DNA of 35,676 bases, from NCBI GenBank assembly GCA_002746115.1, contig NVXL01000012.1, positions 15,109 through 50,784 on the forward strand, written 5' to 3'. This document shows positions 27,301-35,676 of this stretch, piece by piece; within the stretch, counting starts at the first letter, position 1; every line of letters begins with the position of its first letter. The notes under the pieces were generated by a model. It did not search any database. It saw only the letters and a program-made list of their open reading frames with translations, and was not told the origin of the DNA. Source of the DNA: Alteromonadaceae bacterium. GTDB lineage: Bacteria; Pseudomonadota; Gammaproteobacteria; Pseudomonadales; Cellvibrionaceae. The translations under genes were made by a program, and so were the position numbers.

Positions 27301-30300
27301 ATCAAGCACCTGCGTTCCAGTTATTTTGGCCGCCAACACTGCATTAAAATCGTCGAGTTTTTTATCTAAAAGACTGCCGCCGCTTTCAATTCCCGCAGCG
27401 TTAATAACGCCATCTAGTTTACCAAAGCGCTGTAAGGCCTCGCTTAAACCGCTACTCATCGCGCGTTGATCACACACGTCCGCTTGCAAATAGATAACAC
27501 TGGCACCTAGTTTTTCTAAAGCAGCCACTTGTAACTGCTTTTTCTCGTTGAGGGCTCCGCGCCCAGTAATAATTAGTTTTGCAGCGTAATGCTCCGCTAA
27601 ATGACGAGTAAAAATCTGCCCCAAACTGCCACAGCCCCCGGTAATAAGATAAACACCACTGTGTTTAATTTGACTAACCGTCAGTGCCGTTGGCTGAACG
27701 GTTTTTTTAGTTAATACGTGGTGTTTCTGCTGACAATAGGCCGTGGACTGAAACGACGTTTGATACAAGGTCTGCAAGCACAGCAGAGCCCACTGCGACA
27801 CGCCACTTAAGCCTTGGTCGCCATGGTGAGCATCCATCAGACCAGCCACCTCACCCTCTAATAATACCGCCATCTCAGTATCAGGTAACACCATGGCAAG
27901 CGATCGCTCTAGCCCAATCCACGACTGTACAAAACAACTATTTAATGCATTCTTGCATTGCGCGCCCAATAATATACGCTTCGCTTGCAACGACGACTGG
28001 CCGATGGCCTGCAATAAATACAGTAATGGCATAGTGTCATTTACCCCCCGGGTATCATCCATTGACCATAAATACAACACGCTATCTATGCTGCCATGAC
28101 GCTTGTTTACCTGATCAAGAACCTGCCGGTAGCTGGCGTTATCGTGTGCTTGCACGGCATAGCTATTTAAACTGGTATCGACTGTTTTCTCGTTTGAAAC
28201 AAATACCAATGTAAGCTTAGGGCAGCTTAGCTTAACCGCCTCAGAAAAGGCGCGTTGCTTTTGTGCGTTACTCAAAAAACATAAGAGTGTTTGGCCCTCA
28301 GTTTCGAGACTCAAATTAACCAGCGGTAAGGCCTGAGCTTGCCAGTTCTCGGCAAAAAACATGAGTTCAGGTAAATCGCTTCCGATAGAATTATCGCACT
28401 TAACCAAAGTATCGTCGTTATGGGCTTGGCGTGGCTCGACCATCAGGTCTTGTTTTGGCGCTGCCGCCCAGTAGCGCTGTTTAACAAACGGATAACCTGG
28501 CAAGCTAAGGCGTTTAGCCTTGGTGCTGCCATAGAGTTTATGCCAATCAATCGCCAAGCCTTTAACCCATAGATCCAATAGCTTGTTATATTTTTTCCGC
28601 GCAATCCATTTATCAACGACTTCTTTTAATTCTTCATCAGAGCTAAATAACGCTAAGGTGCCTTTGTTCTTTTTACTATGCCCCGTATAAATTCCTTCGA
28701 TATGCTCTGCTGAGTCGGTCTCGACTCGCGCGCAAAATACTTGCAGTTTTTCTAGCAAGGCTTGTTTGGAATTCACCACCATGGCCATCCGCTCTTCCAT
28801 CGCCTCCCGTCCGACTTGCAAGGTATAGGCAATATCCACAAGGGCTAAGGGCTGGGCATCTGGGCTAGTAAGGTAATCCGATAAGGTTTTTGCTAATACA
28901 GACAAACGCGACCGATTTTTAGCCGACAATATGATTAAATATGGCCCAGCACTCAAGCGTGCATCATTCTCCAATTGCGGCGTGGCCTTTACGGCGTACT
29001 CTTCTAACACCACATGCGCGTTAACGCCGCCAAAGCCAAATGAGCTGACCCCTGCGCGCCGTGGAATATCTCGACCGGCTCTATCCGTTAAGGGCTGCCA
29101 AGGTTGGTTTTTTGTCACGATATGAAAAGGACTGTTATCCAATGATATATAAGGATTCAAGGTATCGCAGTGCAGGGTTTTAACAAGAGTTTGATGTTTA
29201 AATTGCAATAAAACTTTAATTATACCGGCCATGCCTGCAGCATATTCCAGGTGACCAATATTGGTTTTGACCGACCCTAAACCACAATGACTATTTTCTG
29301 CCCTGATCTCGCCGCCCGCAATATTTAAGGCATCATTTTGGTAGAGCTGCTCAAAAGCAGATTTTAAACCGTTAATTTCAACCGGATCACCTAAGGAGGT
29401 ACCGGTACCATGGGTTTCAATGTAAGTAATTGTTCTTGGGTCAATTTTTGCATTTTCGTATGCCGCACAAACGACTTCGGCTTGTGCCTTGGCATTCGGC
29501 GCGGTTAACGAATTCGCTCGGCCCCCATGATTAACCGCGCTGCCACGCAAGACAGCATAAATATGATCGCCATCGCGCTCTGCGGCGCCGAGCTTTTTCA
29601 GCATCAACATGCCAACCCCTTCACCACGCACATAGCCATTGGCCTGATCGGAGAATGTTTTACATCTACCGTCTTCACATAACATGCCGGCTTTATTAAA
29701 ACTAATGTGTAACTGCGGCGTGACTAAGACATTAACACCGCCAACAATGGCCATCTCGCAGTCACCCGTGCGAATTGATTGTAAGGCTCGGTGCACCGCC
29801 ACCAAGGAGCTGCTACAGGCGGTTTCAATCGGCTCGCTTGGCCCGCGTAAATTTAAAAAATGACTCATGCGATTCGGCCCAACCGACGGTACCATGCCCG
29901 TGGCGCTGTAACTTTCGATCGTCGTTCCAGCTTGCGCCAACAGATCACTGTAGCCACTTGCCGCAGTTCCGATAAACATCCCCGTATTGGTACCAGAGAG
30001 TGAGGCAGCGGAATAACCGGCATCTTCGATCAACAGCCAAACATAACGCATCAGCAAACGTTGTTGCGGATCCATTAATTCTGCTTCGCGCGGTGATATG
30101 CCAAAAAACAAGGGATCGAATTCATCAACGCCGTCGATAAACCCACCCCATTTAATATTGCTGCTGTTGGGCTGCTGGTGCGGATCGCCATAGAGTGCTT
30201 GCCAGTCCCAACGACTAGCGGGTATTTCACTAATGCAATCCTTGCTTTCACTTAAATTTTGCCAAAACTGCTGGATAGTTTGAGCTTTCGGAAAACAAGC

Positions 30301-33300
30301 GCTGATACCAACAATAGCAATCGGCTCATTAACTGGTATCTCAGCCTGATACGCGCCCTCTAACGACTGTTTTGCTAAGGTCGGCGAGCCACTTTCTTGG
30401 ACTTGCTGTGATGGTAGCTCTTGAGGCTGAACCAAAGCGAAACGCTGATGCGCCGCACGCGCGGCATATGGCAGCGGCTGTGCTTGTGGATTTTTTATAT
30501 TTTTTCCGGAAGCTCGCCCACTTGGCTGATTTAAATGGCGCTCAATATTGTCAGAATAATTATCACATAAATATTCCGTAAGACCCGTAATCGTCGGGTA
30601 TTCAAAAAACAAAGTTGGCGTTAACGACAACTGATAAACCTGATTGATGCGATTAGTGAAGCTGGTCAAACTAATCGAGTCAAAACCAAAATCACTTAAC
30701 TCGGTATCAACATCCAACTCATCATGACTGATTTTTAAGATAGTTGATACCTGCTGCAACAACTGCAACTGAAGCTCGCTAGCTTGCTCAGAGGCATTAA
30801 GTGCAGGCGCCACGGTGGACAATTCGGTCACTACACTTGTTTGCTCACCGCCGCCAAACTTAGCTTGTAATGCTGGAAAGTGCTCGTCCAATAAATATTC
30901 TGCTAACGACTGAAGCGTGGGATGTTCAAAAAATATGGTGGGGGTTAAGCCCAAGTCGAAATCACGATTTAAATCATTGGAAAAAGTCGTGAGACTGATG
31001 GAGTCAAAGCCATAATCACTTAATTCTGTATCACCATCTAACTCATCTATTTTGACCTTCAATACACTCGCGACCTTTTTCAACAAGGAGGCTTGCAACA
31101 ATGACGCAATCTCTTCCCTGCTGTTTCCCGGCTCTTGTTCTTGCTCAGTTAAATTGTTGGCTGAATTTACAGATGTTTTTAGATCGGGCAACAGCTTCTG
31201 CTTAATATCGGCTGCAACACCGTACATCACCAACACCTGATCCCCTTCATGCGCTAAGCATTGTTTAAACGCTTGCAGCCCGCTGGCGGAGGGCATCATC
31301 GTCATACCCATCTGGCTCTTCATCATTTGCGCAGCAGACTCGTCAACCTGCATTCCGCCCTGAGCCCATAACGGCCAATTGATGGCTAGGGTTTTACCGA
31401 AACGTTGCTGCTTTGCGACCAAGATATTTCGATATTCGGCAAAGGCATCCATATAGGCATTTGCTGTCGCATAATCGGCTTGGCCAACGTTACCAAGTTC
31501 CGCCACAACAGAAGAAAATAAAATAAAGAATTCCAGTGCATTTTGATGCTGGCTTGCGCGATCGAGATTCACACAACCTGATACTTTCGGTGCAAGCACC
31601 TGCTTAAATTCAGTATCATTTTTATTTACCAAGTAGCTGTCGCTATTTATACCCGCCGCATGAATAATTCCTGTTAAGGCGCCAAAATCCTTCTCGATAA
31701 CCTGAATAAGACTACCGGTCTTTTGCACATCACTGACGTCCACTTGCTGATAGAACGCATTTGCCCCTCTAGCTTGCAAGGTAGCTAATATTTGTCGCTT
31801 AGTATTATCGAGTGTCGAACGACCCGTTAAAATTAGTGCGGCACCGGGTGACTGTTTGGCAATAGATTCGGCAAAAATCAGTCCCAACTCACCGAGCCCA
31901 CCGGTAATTAAATACACGCCATCAGAACGCCAAGGGAGAAGCGACAATGCCTGTGGCTGTGCGGGGGTATATTCCACTAAGCGCGAAACCTGTCGCACTG
32001 TATCGCGATATCGAATTCGCGTGTTTGTTTGATCGCTGGCGTTATCATTAACACAGCTTACCAATGCTTGTACGCTGTGTGATGCCGGTACACGAAGGCT
32101 TTGGGCAATAATTTTTCGGCTCTCCAATTTGGCCGTTTTAAACATCGCCGCGATAGCCTCATAGCCAAAATTTTCTGGGTAATCAGCCACCACCAACTGA
32201 ACTAATAGACTGCCAGTAGGCTTTTGCTTTAAGGCTGTTTGTAATGCATTGAATATGTGTATCGCGGTACGCTCAAAGTGCGACGCCGCATAGACGCTAT
32301 CCCCCGCTAAAATACCTTGCTCGTCTTCCCTCGTCGTCAAACCAATACATTGATAATCGCCAAGTTGTTTTTGAATATCACTTAAAAGCGCTGCAAAGCC
32401 AACAATAAATACGACACGTTGCTGATAGGCCTGCGTCACTTGCTGGGCTAAGCTGATATTTTCAGGCTGCCATACGGGCCGCATTAAAACCGTATCGCTG
32501 TGCCCGGATACCATGGATTCGCTACCGGCCGCTAGCCCCACTGGGTCTATCGTCGGGTTAGCGTCAACAGGTTTGCTCAGCGTACGTGTAGAGAACGCCT
32601 TCAAGCGAACACAGATATTGCCATCGGCATCAACCAAGTCAATATCAAACTTCTGTACGGCTGCACCACGCACTGCGCCGTCACAGTATCGTACCCAGGC
32701 CCACATCTTAGTCTGACAAGGTTTAATTACGTCAATACGCTGCAAAGCAAACGGTAATTTTGTTTGTTTTGCAGCGTTTAGGTCATCAAGGCTCTCACCT
32801 ATCAGTAACGAAACCTGCAATGCCGCATCCATTAAACTGGGGTGCAAGGTGTAGCGGCTGGTTTGTGCATTCAAGAACGGTGGTAGAGTAAGTTCTGCAA
32901 GTGCTTCACCCTCTCCTAAATACACCTTGTCGATACCTTGATGCGCAGGTCCGTAATTCAAACCCATGGCCTGAAAGTGTTGGTAACAATCTGTTGCCGA
33001 TACCATTCCCGGAACAATAGCCGGTGCAATAGCCGCTACATTGCCAACCTGCATTTTCTCTTTTAAGCCCACAAGATCTAGCGCTACCGGCACCACCACC
33101 TCGCACACATCAGCAATACCTTGGCTATGATTGACATGCTGCGGGGTTTCTAGCGAGGCATCAGCGCTGCTAGCCTCGGTATATATTTCGTAACTAATAC
33201 GCCCGTCGTTTTCTGGAGACAAACGAATATGCACCGGTCTTGCCTCATTTGTTGCCCCAGACTTATTGTCCACAACAATTGGGCGACTCCATACCACGTT

Positions 33301-35676
33301 ATGTAATGTCACCATCCGCGAGCGAGTACTTCCCTGAGGGTCTCTCAGTTGTCGCGCCTCCTGTTCGTCGCTTGCGCGATAAACGGCTTGATAAGCCATT
33401 TCTAAATAGGCGACGCCGGGCAGTACTTTTTCTCGCTGTACGACATGATCACGCAGAAAAAATTCGTCACCCGTAAAATAAGACGTAAACCGCTGTTGGT
33501 ATAAAGTGGAGGTGTTTTCATGCAACATGGGATGTAATTGCGCAATGCCCGATATCGCAGCAGGGTCTTGCACGACTGCACTATTTTTATCGGGATTACT
33601 AGTACCTGGATTAGTAGTACCGGAATTAGTAGTACCGGAATTAGTAGTACAGGAATTAGAATCATCGGGTTTATTAAGCGGCAACCAGCAATGATCTTTA
33701 GCAAAGGGATATCTTGGCAGACTAACAATACGCGGCCGTTTTGCTTCGTATAATAGGCTCCAATCAATTTCGACGCCATTTACCCATAATTTCATGAGCT
33801 TTTTATAATCGCCTTGTTGCGCAACGGCACGTACAAATTCTTTCGCCGCTTGCCCACCAGATAATACATCGACCATTGATTTATTATCTTTGATACTGCC
33901 ATATAAGCCCATTTCAGGTGCGATAGGGTGATTGTCTAGGTAACGCTGTAAGCCCTCGTTTAATTCATCAATAGAATTAACGATCAACGCCAAGCGTTGA
34001 TTCATTGACTCACGCCCGGTTTGTAAGGTGTAAACAAGGTCTTCCAGCAACATCGACGGGGTGCCAGATAAATGCTTTTGTAAGTTTTCAACCTGCTCGC
34101 GTAATTGCTTTTCCGTGCGAGCAGACACGGGAACTAACTGCGGCACTCCCTTGTTTTGCTGATGCTCATTGAGATCGATTTTAGCTATGTACTCTTCCAG
34201 AATCACATGCGCATTTGCGCCACCGGCACCAAAAGAGGAAATTCCAGCACGCCTGATAGATTGCGTTTCCCCTCCGGCCTCATCCGCCGGCTTCACAAGC
34301 CAGTCAGCTAAATCACGCTGCACGGTAAAAGGGCTTTGATCAAATTGAATGTTACTATTTAAGGTGTCAGCATGGATGGATGGCACCAATTGACGATACT
34401 TCATCTGTAAAATGACTTTACTAACGGCAGCTATACCTGCCGCCGCTTCAAGGTGGCCAATATTCGATTTAACCGAGCCGATTGCGCAAAATTGTTTTTC
34501 TTTGGTAAAAGCAGAGAAGGCTTTATTTAAACCCGTAATTTCAATCGGATCTCCCAATGGCGTACCTGTGCCGTGAGCTTCCATGTAGCTAATACTTCGC
34601 GGGTCGATCTTCGCTCGCGTTAATGCTTGCTTAATCAAATCGCCCTGAGCATTGGGATTTGGTACCGTGTAACCATTGGTTTTACCACCGTGATTTACAG
34701 CGGAACTTTTAATCACCGAATAAATACGATCGCCATCGCGCTCAGCCTGGTCGAGCGGTTTAAGTAATATTGCACCGATTCCCTCACCAGGCACGTAGCC
34801 ATCGCCGCCTGCGCCAAAGCTACGGCATCGCCCGTCGGTGGACAAAAATCGGTTCTGGCATAAGAAGAGGTATTTACTGCTATGCAATGAGAGGTTAACG
34901 CCACCTACCACCGCCATTTTGCAATCACCTAAATGTAAACTCTGGCAAGCCATATGCAGTGCTGTTAACGACGAAGAGCAGGCGGTATCAATGGCCAAAC
35001 TCGGCCCGCTTAAATTAAAATAATAGGAGATACGATTAGCAATGCTATAAAGCAAACCACTCGGGGCAATAGGGTTCCCCTGAAGTGATTGCTCGCTGCC
35101 AATTGCCTGATACGGTTGCCATAAGGCGCCAACAAAAACACCTACCTGCCCATCGCTACGATCTTGTAAGCTTTTCCGCGTGTAGCCCGCATCCTCCATC
35201 ATGCCCCACACAACTTCTAAAAACAGTCGCTCTTGGGGATCGATTAATTCGGCTTCACGCGGCGAAATATTAAAAAACATCGGATCAAACTTATCCACGT
35301 CATCAATAAATCCCCCCTGGGTGGTATAAATTTTATCTTGCTCGGGGTCTTTATCAAAAAACGCGCTGTAATCAAAACGTCCCGCGGGTACATCACGGAT
35401 ACAATCTCGCCCTTCTTTGAGCACTTGCCAAAACTCATCCATGTTATTCGCGCCAGGGTATCGCCCATCAACACCAATAATGGCAATATCCGTGATTTCA
35501 GGCCGATGCTCTGGAGCGACAGGCTTTGGTAAATCAACTTTAGGCATGACGGGCTTTTCTGCACCGACATCCTGCGCAGTTTCCTTGCTGCTTGGCGTAC
35601 TCGCTATATTCAGTATGTTTTTTAGTACTTCAGTATAGTTATCGATAAAAAACTCGGCGAGTTCTTCCAAATTAAC
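24343..35676 (-). CDS. Trans-AT polyketide synthase, truncated at right edge: (ACP)-KS-DH-KR-ACP-ACP-KS-KR-ACP-KS
   Basis: The frame is open to the window edge. A TTG at 35670 could start it, but the first residues (LEELAEFFIDNYTEVL) look like the end of an ACP, so the gene probably continues to the right. Numbers count from that TTG. KS1 (about 60-490) has Cys231. The DH (about 715-1040) has His742, YGPAHQG and D948 in HPSLMDAALQ, but Arg746 replaces the Gly of HxxxGxxxxP. KR1 has GGLGELG near 1256 and Tyr1400. Tandem ACPs have serines at 1557 and 1665 (YGFDSIS, FGFDSIS). KS2 (about 1785-2215) has Cys1952 in PIETACSSS. KR2 has GGCGSLG near 2677 and Tyr2823. An ACP has Ser3000. KS3 (about 3065-3500) has Cys3235 in NTACSSG. 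About 270 residues of post-KS linker and tail follow, with no carrier domain. No AT is present. The final KS is presumably completed by the ACPs opening the next protein. Confidence 0.95.
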   Translation of the reverse strand, partial: VNLEELAEFFIDNYTEVLKNILNIASTPSSKETAQDVGAEKPVMPKVDLPKPVAPEHRPEITDIAIIGVDGRYPGANNMDEFWQVLKEGRDCIRDVPAGRFDYSAFFDKDPEQDKIYTTQGGFIDDVDKFDPMFFNISPREAELIDPQERLFLEVVWGMMEDAGYTRKSLQDRSDGQVGVFVGALWQPYQAIGSEQSLQGNPIAPSGLLYSIANRISYYFNLSGPSLAIDTACSSSLTALHMACQSLHLGDCKMAVVGGVNLSLHSSKYLFLCQNRFLSTDGRCRSFGAGGDGYVPGEGIGAILLKPLDQAERDGDRIYSVIKSSAVNHGGKTNGYTVPNPNAQGDLIKQALTRAKIDPRSISYMEAHGTGTPLGDPIEITGLNKAFSAFTKEKQFCAIGSVKSNIGHLEAAAGIAAVSKVILQMKYRQLVPSIHADTLNSNIQFDQSPFTVQRDLADWLVKPADEAGGETQSIRRAGISSFGAGGANAHVILEEYIAKIDLNEHQQNKGVPQLVPVSARTEKQLREQVENLQKHLSGTPSMLLEDLVYTLQTGRESMNQRLALIVNSIDELNEGLQRYLDNHPIAPEMGLYGSIKDNKSMVDVLSGGQAAKEFVRAVAQQGDYKKLMKLWVNGVEIDWSLLYEAKRPRIVSLPRYPFAKDHCWLPLNKPDDSNSCTTNSGTTNSGTTNPGTSNPDKNSAVVQDPAAISGIAQLHPMLHENTSTLYQQRFTSYFTGDEFFLRDHVVQREKVLPGVAYLEMAYQAVYRASDEQEARQLRDPQGSTRSRMVTLHNVVWSRPIVVDNKSGATNEARPVHIRLSPENDGRISYEIYTEASSADASLETPQHVNHSQGIADVCEVVVPVALDLVGLKEKMQVGNVAAIAPAIVPGMVSATDCYQHFQAMGLNYGPAHQGIDKVYLGEGEALAELTLPPFLNAQTSRYTLHPSLMDAALQVSLLIGESLDDLNAAKQTKLPFALQRIDVIKPCQTKMWAWVRYCDGAVRGAAVQKFDIDLVDADGNICVRLKAFSTRTLSKPVDANPTIDPVGLAAGSESMVSGHSDTVLMRPVWQPENISLAQQVTQAYQQRVVFIVGFAALLSDIQKQLGDYQCIGLTTREDEQGILAGDSVYAASHFERTAIHIFNALQTALKQKPTGSLLVQLVVADYPENFGYEAIAAMFKTAKLESRKIIAQSLRVPASHSVQALVSCVNDNASDQTNTRIRYRDTVRQVSRLVEYTPAQPQALSLLPWRSDGVYLITGGLGELGLIFAESIAKQSPGAALILTGRSTLDNTKRQILATLQARGANAFYQQVDVSDVQKTGSLIQVIEKDFGALTGIIHAAGINSDSYLVNKNDTEFKQVLAPKVSGCVNLDRASQHQNALEFFILFSSVVAELGNVGQADYATANAYMDAFAEYRNILVAKQQRFGKTLAINWPLWAQGGMQVDESAAQMMKSQMGMTMMPSASGLQAFKQCLAHEGDQVLVMYGVAADIKQKLLPDLKTSVNSANNLTEQEQEPGNSREEIASLLQASLLKKVASVLKVKIDELDGDTELSDYGFDSISLTTFSNDLNRDFDLGLTPTIFFEHPTLQSLAEYLLDEHFPALQAKFGGGEQTSVVTELSTVAPALNASEQASELQLQLLQQVSTILKISHDELDVDTELSDFGFDSISLTSFTNRINQVYQLSLTPTLFFEYPTITGLTEYLCDNYSDNIERHLNQPSGRASGKNIKNPQAQPLPYAARAAHQRFALVQPQELPSQQVQESGSPTLAKQSLEGAYQAEIPVNEPIAIVGISACFPKAQTIQQFWQNLSESKDCISEIPASRWDWQALYGDPHQQPNSSNIKWGGFIDGVDEFDPLFFGISPREAELMDPQQRLLMRYVWLLIEDAGYSAASLSGTNTGMFIGTAASGYSDLLAQAGTTIESYSATGMVPSVGPNRMSHFLNLRGPSEPIETACSSSLVAVHRALQSIRTGDCEMAIVGGVNVLVTPQLHISFNKAGMLCEDGRCKTFSDQANGYVRGEGVGMLMLKKLGAAERDGDHIYAVLRGSAVNHGGRANSLTAPNAKAQAEVVCAAYENAKIDPRTITYIETHGTGTSLGDPVEINGLKSAFEQLYQNDALNIAGGEIRAENSHCGLGSVKTNIGHLEYAAGMAGIIKVLLQFKHQTLVKTLHCDTLNPYISLDNSPFHIVTKNQPWQPLTDRAGRDIPRRAGVSSFGFGGVNAHVVLEEYAVKATPQLENDARLSAGPYLIILSAKNRSRLSVLAKTLSDYLTSPDAQPLALVDIAYTLQVGREAMEERMAMVVNSKQALLEKLQVFCARVETDSAEHIEGIYTGHSKKNKGTLALFSSDEELKEVVDKWIARKKYNKLLDLWVKGLAIDWHKLYGSTKAKRLSLPGYPFVKQRYWAAAPKQDLMVEPRQAHNDDTLVKCDNSIGSDLPELMFFAENWQAQALPLVNLSLETEGQTLLCFLSNAQKQRAFSEAVKLSCPKLTLVFVSNEKTVDTSLNSYAVQAHDNASYRQVLDQVNKRHGSIDSVLYLWSMDDTRGVNDTMPLLYLLQAIGQSSLQAKRILLGAQCKNALNSCFVQSWIGLERSLAMVLPDTEMAVLLEGEVAGLMDAHHGDQGLSGVSQWALLCLQTLYQTSFQSTAYCQQKHHVLTKKTVQPTALTVSQIKHSGVYLITGGCGSLGQIFTRHLAEHYAAKLIITGRGALNEKKQLQVAALEKLGASVIYLQADVCDQRAMSSGLSEALQRFGKLDGVINAAGIESGGSLLDKKLDDFNAVLAAKITGTQVLDGVLESLPEAQNLDFVCYFSSNSAIIGDFGACDYAMANRYLMAHADYRNQLVSKGLRKGRTFVINWPLWAPSKESEALGDELGMTVGSLEKTHFYLQSSGQALLLAQVGIEVFERLLSQEFSQCLVMYGNAERVSRFLGQTSTADRLLTHDKVIRSSLSIEASAEVRAESRTPESKAGLMQELKTIAANLLKLDIAVLDEHSNLADFGFDSFAIADFSRKLSKHYNISLVPSVFFSYPTLSKLCSHLLAKYGVTFDDGCESKIEEKPPSQVDDNTKAQKTVPTDIAIIGLSGRFPQAESVDELWRVLAQGRSSIEDIPKDRWDWADYFIAPGHEKNQITTNKGGFLSNTEMFDPLFFEISPREARDMDPRQRLLLQESWHALEDAGLAGGQIQGSCCGVFIGVEDSEDGLSNSEGLVTGKHSGILAARISYFLDLSGPNLSLNTACSSGLVALHQACQALRQEECDTALAGGISLIQSPVTYKNLSKMGMLSQQGQCHTFDQRAAGIVPSEAVTIVVLKPLAKAVADQDRIYGVVKASGVNYDGKTNGITAPSGISQQALLEKTYQKYAINTDNIDYFLAHGTGTKLGDPIEVNALNEVFTQSGQGSNGAESKRCVLGSVKTNFGHSLAASGLVSLVSALKAMENKQIPATVGFDHENEFIQFEQGPFYVNRTLRDWPKPSGRPRTAAISAFGMSGTNAHIVLEEYDANIRGHLAVTQPKKNTPIIIVLSAKEPEQLDAALVNLRDYLNDKQKTKAQPNLQDIAFTLQVGREAMPYRLALVVDRWDSLAGAVSQLAEGDASGIDSYRARVVASQSATTANGLVGADVSADKTQLIKLAKAWVNGQAIDWLQGYRSLSPQKISLPGYPFVKKRFPRGVSPEVTEYSNVLPSGSTDNKANGNKRRLSDARSVSLPTPSDLSEAVTAPVQLMDVKQYLRKYVKERGAGVDFPTSKPTLMDKNRPIKLSSTRSVNKTEKIKRKIMLVDIC
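33593..33659 (-). repeat. 15-base tandem repeat in the KS1-DH linker
   Basis: About four and a half copies of a 15-base unit (GGATTAGTAGTACCG and close variants on the plus strand) encode a repeating N-S/P-G-T-T linker between the post-KS region and the DH domain. The 15-base unit keeps frame whatever the copy number. Confidence 0.8.

Overview
The window is almost entirely minus-strand biosynthetic DNA, best read as one edge of a trans-acyltransferase (trans-AT) polyketide synthase region next to the start of a non-ribosomal peptide synthetase (NRPS) gene. The host looks like a Gram-negative gammaproteobacterium of marine or cellulolytic type. That guess rests on moderate GC, exported FG-GAP and membrane proteins, and a TonB-box-like EEVVVTGIR motif typical of receptors in those groups. 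Genus is not determinable from this window.

In transcription order (right to left): (1) 35676-24343, a modular PKS open to the right edge, with an ACP tail, KS-DH-KR-ACP-ACP, KS-KR-ACP, and a final KS with no carrier of its own. (2) 24280-16079, a second PKS opening with three ACPs that probably complete that split module, then KS-KR-ACP-ACP, a degenerate DH-like domain, a thioesterase with a Cys nucleophile, and a methyltransferase at the extreme C-terminus. (3) 16013-14244, an exported FG-GAP/ASPIC-UnbV protein 65 bases after the second PKS. A hairpin-plus-T-tract terminator follows at 14174-14208. (4) 14121-12748, a stand-alone PfaD/PksE-type enoyl reductase. (5) 12571-8279, a large multi-pass membrane protein of unknown function. 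(6) 7213-6431, a phytanoyl-CoA dioxygenase-like Fe(II)/2-oxoglutarate oxygenase. (7) 5756-1, the first part of an NRPS running off the left edge: TubC docking domain, C, A (Ser), PCP, C, A (probably Ser).

No AT domain lies in either PKS, so malonyl loading must be done in trans by a protein encoded elsewhere. The stand-alone enoyl reductase would saturate the double bond made by the DH-KR module, and the oxygenase could hydroxylate the product. Whether the NRPS belongs to the same pathway is uncertain: a strong hairpin at 6017-6054 and a 674-base gap separate it, but its TubC docking domain says it accepts a chain from another protein.

The most unusual points are the non-canonical ACP-ACP-DH-like-TE(Cys)-MT end of the second PKS, the TonB-box-like motif inside a predicted inner-membrane protein, the co-transcribed FG-GAP/UnbV protein, and two near-identical Ser adenylation domains in the NRPS. 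No tRNA, rRNA, CRISPR array, transposase, regulator, transporter, acyltransferase or phosphopantetheinyl transferase gene was seen.
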